Positions 7,468 to 10,809 of a stretch of DNA of 10,809 nucleotides are shown one piece after another. The notes below the pieces were generated by a model that saw only the letters and a program-made list of their open reading frames with translations, did no database searches and was not told the origin of the DNA. This stretch comes from Accumulibacter sp036625275 (lineage in GTDB: Bacteria; Pseudomonadota; Gammaproteobacteria; Burkholderiales; Rhodocyclaceae). Position 1 is the first letter of the stretch. The number at the start of each line of letters is the position of its first letter. The DNA is taken from the NCBI RefSeq assembly GCF_036625275.1, contig NZ_JAZKUD010000110.1, positions 1 to 10,809 of the forward strand. The letters run 5' to 3'. A program made the position numbers and the translations under genes.

Positions 7468-8081
7468 TGGAAACCACCAACAAACGCGAAGCCTGGAACA
7501 AGGGAAAGCTCGTCGGCCAGAAGCCACCGCTCAAGCCCAAGGACATCTGGGCCATCCGCATCTGCCTCCAAAAAGCCCATGCGGTCCGCGATCTTGCCAT
7601 GTTCAACCTGGCCATCGACAGCAAGCCACGGGGCTGCGATCTCGTCAGTCTGCGGGTGCGCGATATCACCCACGGAAACCAGGTGCTTTCCCGCGCCATG
7701 GTGTTCCAGAGGAAAACGCAGCGGCCAGTCCACTTTGAACTGACGGAGCCGACGAGGGCGGCAGTGTCGGCCTGGCTGGAAAAGGCTCATCTGCGAAGCG
7801 ATCAGTGCCTATTCCCGAGCAGAGTGGCGGGGTCGCCCGACGTCTCGACACGCCAATATGCGCGGATCGTGCATCACTGGGCCGAATCTGCCGGGCTGGA
7901 TTCATCGGCCTATGGGACGCATTCCATGCGGAGAACCAAGGCAACCCTGATCTACAAGCGCACGAAGAACCTGCGGGCCGTTCAGCTACTACTTGGTCAT
8001 TCCAAGCTGGAGAGCACCGTTCGCTACCTCGGCTTCGAGGTGGACGATGCGCTGGAGATTTCGGAGCAGACTGAAATCTAG
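7467..8081 (+). CDS. Compact tyrosine recombinase / phage-type integrase
   Basis: Predicted site-specific recombinase that breaks and joins DNA through a 3'-phosphotyrosine link. It is only 204 residues, like FimB/FimE, and corresponds to the catalytic domain plus a short N-terminal arm (WNKGKLVGQKPPLKPKD). The separate core-binding domain of classical phage integrases is absent. All expected active-site residues are visible: R55 in SKPRGCDLVSL, K83 in QRKTQRP, H152 and R155 in GTHSMRR, H178 in LLLGHSKLES, and nucleophile Y187 in TVRYLG. This is a recognisable solitary integrase family that is common in proteobacteria, often outside clear prophages. AAAGAG lies 5-10 nt before the ATG. No excisionase or attachment-site pair is seen, so its DNA target is unknown. 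Confidence 0.93.
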   Translation: METTNKREAWNKGKLVGQKPPLKPKDIWAIRICLQKAHAVRDLAMFNLAIDSKPRGCDLVSLRVRDITHGNQVLSRAMVFQRKTQRPVHFELTEPTRAAVSAWLEKAHLRSDQCLFPSRVAGSPDVSTRQYARIVHHWAESAGLDSSAYGTHSMRRTKATLIYKRTKNLRAVQLLLGHSKLESTVRYLGFEVDDALEISEQTEI

Positions 8082-8090
8082 CCAGCACCT

Positions 8091-8123
8091 AGCGGCCGCA
8101 CGAGCATAATCTGTGTGGCCGCT
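8091..8123 (+). terminator. Strong hairpin after the tyrosine recombinase
   Basis: AGCGGCCGCAC (8091-8101) can pair with GTGTGGCCGCT (8113-8123) across all 11 positions, including one G-T pair, around an 11-nt loop. It starts 9 nt after the recombinase stop. Only a short TTT follows, so it may be an imperfect terminator or part of a larger folded element with the next hairpin. Confidence 0.5.
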
Positions 8124-8160
8124 TTCTGGCATCATGTTGTATTAGTGCAACCGGCCAGAA
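8124..8160. other. Two nested inverted repeats of unknown role
   Basis: TTCTGGC (8124-8130) pairs with GCCAGAA (8154-8160). Inside them GTTGTA and TGCAAC form a second stem around TTAG. The structure directly abuts the preceding hairpin. It could be a recombination site, an RNA fold, or a remnant of an interspersed repeat. It does not show the conserved ends of an integron attC site. The following 8161-8313 shows no gene. Confidence 0.3.
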
Positions 8161-8313
8161 GCTGTCCGTCGTCGATTTCAGAGAGGCGCCAGTCGAATGA
8201 CTGATCTACCCTGCAACACGCCGGCCTATTCGCGCAGTAGCTGAACGAAGGCGACAGCCTAGAGCGATGGAACCTCAAGATAAACTCACGCCTTTCGCTT
8301 GGACTCGACCCAT

Positions 8314-8712
8314 ATGATTAGCCACCTCGACCATCTGGTGCTCACCACGGCAAACGAAGCTGCATGCGTTGATTTCTATACCCGGATTTTGGGTATGACG
8401 CTGGAGACCTTCATCGGTGGTACGCCACCCATCGAACGCAAGGCTTTCAAGTTCGGGTTACAGAAGATCAATCTTCACATCAAAGGCAAGGAGTTCGAAC
8501 CCAAGGCCCATGTCCCTACACCAGGTTCTCTCGACCTCTGCTTTATTTCGACGTTGCCACTGCAAGCGGTTGTTGACCGGATGGGTGAATGCCATTGGCC
8601 AATCATCGAAGGTCCGGTCATGCGCACAGGTGCGACGGGACGAATCAGATCGATCTATCTGCGTGATCCTGACTGCAACCTGATCGAGATTTCGGAACTC
8701 GTTGGACACTGA
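8314..8712 (+). CDS. VOC-fold protein, GLOD5-like (glyoxalase/dioxygenase superfamily)
   Basis: A 132-residue protein of the vicinal oxygen chelate superfamily, small metal-dependent enzymes that include glyoxalase I, extradiol dioxygenases and fosfomycin-resistance proteins. It follows the pattern of the GLOD5-like group closely: LDHLVLTT at the start, VDFYTRILGM at about 21-30, FGLQKINLH, KEFEPKAH, PGSLDLCFI, GPVMRTGATGRIRSIYLRD and PDCNLIEIS near the end. Likely metal ligands include H7 and E125. In this group the substrate is not known to me, so glyoxalase activity should not be assumed. The ATG at 8314 starts exactly at the family N-terminus and has GGA about 9 nt upstream. A TTG at 8299 would add five residues. 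It stands alone between stretches without genes, so it may be cargo of the island. Confidence 0.92.
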   Translation: MISHLDHLVLTTANEAACVDFYTRILGMTLETFIGGTPPIERKAFKFGLQKINLHIKGKEFEPKAHVPTPGSLDLCFISTLPLQAVVDRMGECHWPIIEGPVMRTGATGRIRSIYLRDPDCNLIEISELVGH

Positions 8713-9131
8713 CCGTTGGCGTTCGAGCCCGCTGTCTGAATAGGGACCTGCTGGCAGCTCTCCGCCTGTCTGCTCTACTCACATACCCGACACTGAACCT
8801 CTGACAGTTCGACCGGCAGCACCGGGTCGGGAGTGTGAGCCCGCCAAAGTAGGAAGCAGACCTTCGAGCCTCGATTGCCGATGACGGTCGGCTTACCGCC
8901 AGACAGCCGCCCGATACCGAAAGACTGCCCAATCGCCGGATTGGCCGAGAAGTGTGAATTGGCCTCCCGACAGCTTTCGAAGTACAGCAGTCGTCCAGAT
9001 GACTGCAACCAAGGGCTGGCTACCGGCCGCAACTGGCCGTGAGCCGAGCCACCTCGCTCGTCTTGCAGAGGCTCCTCTCGCTGTTCTATGAGCCGAATCC
9101 AGGCTTTGTCGTCACCGGTGACCGAGAGCTT
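8713..9131. other. 419-nt stretch with no recognisable gene
   Basis: Neither strand gives a product I recognise. The longest minus-strand frame (9032-8775) begins only at TTG, lacks a ribosome site and has a composition rich in Arg, Ser, Gly and Cys that looks non-coding. The stretch may be old, decayed mobile DNA. A perfect palindrome lies at its right end (9111-9122). Confidence 0.5.
9111..9122. repeat. Perfect 12-bp palindrome
   Basis: GTCACCGGTGAC reads the same on both strands. It lies 9 nt past the stop codon of the minus-strand 81-aa gene. There is no T tract, so it is not a normal terminator. A protein-binding site or chance are both possible. Confidence 0.3.
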
Positions 9132-9377
9132 TCATGCAACAGGAGCTAACGCGATCCTGATGCGCTCCAGGCCGTTGCCCACCGTCTCCGCCATTTTCAC
9201 GACCTCGGGATCGTCAGGCACCTTCTCAATCGCCCATTCGCAGAACGAAGCCATGAGCGCGGCTCGTTCCACGGAGAACTTCGACTCGGCCAAGCCAGAC
9301 TCAATGATGGGGATCAGGGCTGCAGCGGCTCTGAGACGGTTGATTTCCGGGGTTGCCGGAGGAATCTGCTTCGACAT
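9132..9377 (-). CDS. Hypothetical 81-aa protein
   Basis: ATG at 9377 to TGA at 9132-9134. The product looks like a real, mostly helical soluble protein: few Arg/Ser-rich runs, regular spacing of Leu, Ala and Glu, and helix-like stretches INRLRAAAALIPIIESGLAE, RAALMASFCEWAIEKV and PEVVKMAETVGNGLERIR. I do not recognise the family and see no membrane segment, signal peptide or metal-binding cysteine pattern. The DNA just upstream is AT-rich (CAATAAAATAGAAAA) with no clear Shine-Dalgarno, which suggests either a weakly translated gene or a leftover whose original 5' end was lost. It lies on the same strand as, and downstream of, the two degraded frames at 9431-9936. Confidence 0.5.
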   Translation of the reverse strand: MSKQIPPATPEINRLRAAAALIPIIESGLAESKFSVERAALMASFCEWAIEKVPDDPEVVKMAETVGNGLERIRIALAPVA

Positions 9378-9430
9378 TTTTCTATTTTATTGAGGGCTCG
9401 GCAGAACACAGAGGAACTATGCAACACCGG

Positions 9431-9667
9431 CTATCGATCACCCATCCCAAATCGCAACCTCTTTCCCGACCACTTGACAGGCAACGGTCGCGTCAGCTCC
9501 TTCAACATCAGGTGTGCTGGTTGCTTGCCGGCCAGCACGCCGTCCATGATGTGCGCCGCCAGCAGCGCCAGCCAAATGACGCCCCCGACGAATGACGGGC
9601 CTGTGGTTCGCTTTGCGCCCGACGTCCCGACCCTGGCAATGCCTCGGTGACGGGCCGCTTTCGCAAG
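9431..9667 (-). pseudogene. Decayed 3' end of a serine-recombinase-type gene
   Basis: A 78-codon open stretch without any start codon in its first half, ending at TAG 9433-9431. It reads RGIARVGTSG, then after a divergent or inserted segment PSFVGGVIWLALLAAHIMDG, VLAGKQPAHLMLKELTRPLP and VKWSGKRLRFGMGDR. This matches the C-terminal layout of large serine recombinases: a helix-turn-helix-like segment, then a LAFLAPDIVEAIL-GRQP type stretch, then a Pro-Leu-Pro-(x2)-Trp element. Here the Trp codon (TGG) is kept, unlike in the related pieces at 5475-5696. The catalytic domain is absent, since the sequence upstream belongs to a different frame ending in TGA at 9675-9673. Family assignment is by eye. 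Confidence 0.5.
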
Positions 9668-9672
9668 TCAGT

Positions 9673-9936
9673 TCATTCCTCCGGTTCCGGCTGCTCGGCG
9701 GGAATGAACGGAATCAGACCTTTCTCAAAGGCCATCCGCCGGATGTGGAGAAGAGGCTTCTCATCGCTCTTCGTTCACAGGGAGGCAACTGTCCGCACAT
9801 ACCTCAGCTTTTCGTCCGACAGACCAGTGAGATCCTGCTCGTCAATACGACTCTCTCGTCTTCCTTGTGTGCCAGCCGGCAGTACGTTCACACCCTGCGT
9901 CCACCACGCTTCTCGACCGCCGCTGACAGCAGATCG
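9673..9936 (-). pseudogene. Interrupted reading frame of unknown function
   Basis: One minus-strand frame runs from 9936 to TGA 9675-9673 with a single internal TGA at 9777-9775. Before it the text reads GRRESRIDEQDLTGLSDEKL then RYVRTVASL. After it, TKSDEKPLLHIRRMAFEKGL then IPFIPAEQPEPEE. The acidic, charged, helix-like composition on both sides is what a coding frame gives, and the opposite strand looks like its shadow. If the internal TGA arose from TGG, the frame would be continuous. No start codon with a ribosome site fits: an ATG at 9959 lies in another frame. I do not recognise the protein. It lies directly before the recombinase relic and may be from the same lost element. Confidence 0.35.
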
Positions 9937-10011
9937 TCAGAAGCGACGTCAGCAGCCATCCTGCCGCCTTCCACTCGCGCATGACCGACACTTCCTCCCA
10001 TACTCCGGAAT

Positions 10012-10034
10012 TCTGCGATGCTTGAGATCGCAGA
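10012..10034. promoter_or_regulatory. 8-bp inverted repeat upstream of the peroxidase gene
   Basis: TCTGCGAT (10012-10019) and ATCGCAGA (10027-10034) form a perfect 8-bp dyad with a 7-nt spacer, 57 nt before the peroxidase start. No T tract follows on either strand, so an operator is more likely than a terminator. A weak promoter may lie just after it (TTGCTC near 10038), without a convincing -10. Confidence 0.35.
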
Positions 10035-10090
10035 GCTCTTGCTCGTAGTGTTACTCTATTTCCGTGATCAACCCAGGAGGAGACAAAGAG

Positions 10091-10809
10091 ATGAAAAAGT
10101 CACTGCGTGTGTGCTTGCTTGCCGCCGGTGTTGCCGTCGTCGGGCTGGGCTGTGTGACGGTGTCGCAAGACGGCGCCGGCTACGTCCGCTCTTCCGCCCT
10201 GCCGGCACCGCCTGATCCGGCCGACAACCCGACGACGCCGGAAAAGGCTGCGCTCGGCAAGCAGCTGTTCTTTGACCCACGCCTTTCGGGCGATGGCAGC
10301 ATGGCCTGTCAGGGCTGCCACTACCGGCACCTTGGCTGGACCGACGGCCTGCCGTTGTCGCGCAAGGTCGGCGGCGGCATGAACACGCGTCACACGCCCA
10401 GCGTCTATAACACCGGCTACTACACCTCATGGTACTGGGATGGTCGCGCCAAAACGCTGGAAGCTCAGATCACCGCCGCCTGGAAGGCTCAGATCGGTGC
10501 CGACCCGGTCAAGGCCGCCGCCGTGATCGCTGCCGTGCCCGGCTACCAGGCCACGTTCCAGAAGGTCTTCGGCGCCGCGCCGGACGCGGACAACATTCCC
10601 AAGGCGCTCGCCGCCTTCCTGCGCACGCTCAACAGTGGCGAGGCACCCTGGGATCGCCATGTCGCCGGCGACACGACGGCCGTGTCGGCCGATGCGGTGG
10701 CCGGTCACGAGTTGTTCGTCGGCAAGGCCGGCTGCGCCGCCTGCCACCGGCCGCCGCTTTACAGTGACAGTCTGTTCTACAACATTGGCCTCGAAGCCGG
10801 CAAGACCAA
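10091..10809 (+). CDS. Di-haem cytochrome c peroxidase / MauG family protein, 3' end missing
   Basis: Exported c-type cytochrome, probably reducing hydrogen peroxide in the periplasm with electrons from small cytochromes; some relatives instead oxidise protein or other substrates. About 239 residues are visible of a family usually 330-400 long. MKKSLRVCLLAAGVAVVGLGC is a signal peptide ending in a cysteine (C21), so it may be a lipoprotein, though the residues before C21 (GLG) fit the lipobox only loosely. Both haem-binding motifs are present: CQGCH at 73-77 and CAACH at 215-219. Between them are family marks: the TDGLPLSR stretch, RHTPSVYN and WYWDGRAKTLEAQ. AGGAGGAG ends about 8 nt before the ATG, a strong ribosome site. 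The reading frame stays open to the window edge. It marks the return to ordinary chromosomal sequence after the island. Confidence 0.93.
   Translation, partial: MKKSLRVCLLAAGVAVVGLGCVTVSQDGAGYVRSSALPAPPDPADNPTTPEKAALGKQLFFDPRLSGDGSMACQGCHYRHLGWTDGLPLSRKVGGGMNTRHTPSVYNTGYYTSWYWDGRAKTLEAQITAAWKAQIGADPVKAAAVIAAVPGYQATFQKVFGAAPDADNIPKALAAFLRTLNSGEAPWDRHVAGDTTAVSADAVAGHELFVGKAGCAACHRPPLYSDSLFYNIGLEAGKT

Noticed and set aside
7255..7527. Minus-strand frame of 90 codons before the integrase
   Set aside because: It overlaps the integrase start, has no ribosome site and no recognisable composition.
8091..8160. Integron attC site
   Set aside because: The hairpins lack the conserved RYYYAAC and GTTRRRY ends, and no integron integrase or cassette array is present.
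9592..9984. Plus-strand frames of about 130 codons
   Set aside because: Arg/Ser-rich shadow sequence. The minus strand in the same place has a better coding-like composition and similarity to a recombinase tail.

Overview
The window looks like a piece of a betaproteobacterial chromosome, most likely from the Rhodocyclales (Azoarcus, Dechloromonas or Accumulibacter type). This is an inference from high GC, the style of GlnE, YaeQ and the GGDEF proteins, and an ISAzo13-type insertion sequence. It has not been tested by any search.

Left part, about 1-5458, is core-like. It holds the 3' end of glnE (glutamine synthetase adenylyltransferase/deadenylase). Converging on it is yaeQ. After a 327-nt divergent gap come two tandem genes for predicted active diguanylate cyclases of different architecture, one with about six membrane spans and one soluble with a sensor-like N-terminus.

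Middle part, about 5459-10000, is an accessory island of recombination-related material. Its left edge carries decayed minus-strand 3' ends of a serine-recombinase-type gene (5475-5696). An apparently intact ISAzo13-like element with perfect 20-bp ends follows at 5715-7013. Next are a possible 34-aa membrane peptide, a 40-aa reading frame whose stop overlaps the next start (TAATG), and a compact 204-aa tyrosine recombinase with all its catalytic residues. Hairpins lie downstream of the recombinase. A GLOD5-like VOC-fold gene follows, then about 420 nt without a recognisable gene, and an 81-aa protein of unknown function on the minus strand. Further along are a third recombinase 3'-end relic (9431-9667) and an interrupted minus-strand reading frame (9673-9936).

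Right part, from 10091, is the start of a di-haem cytochrome c peroxidase/MauG-family gene that runs off the window.

I see no CRISPR array, tRNA, rRNA, toxin-antitoxin pair or recognisable defence system. The most interesting features are the repeated recombinase 3'-end relics on both sides of the island and the two small reading frames just upstream of the solitary tyrosine recombinase.
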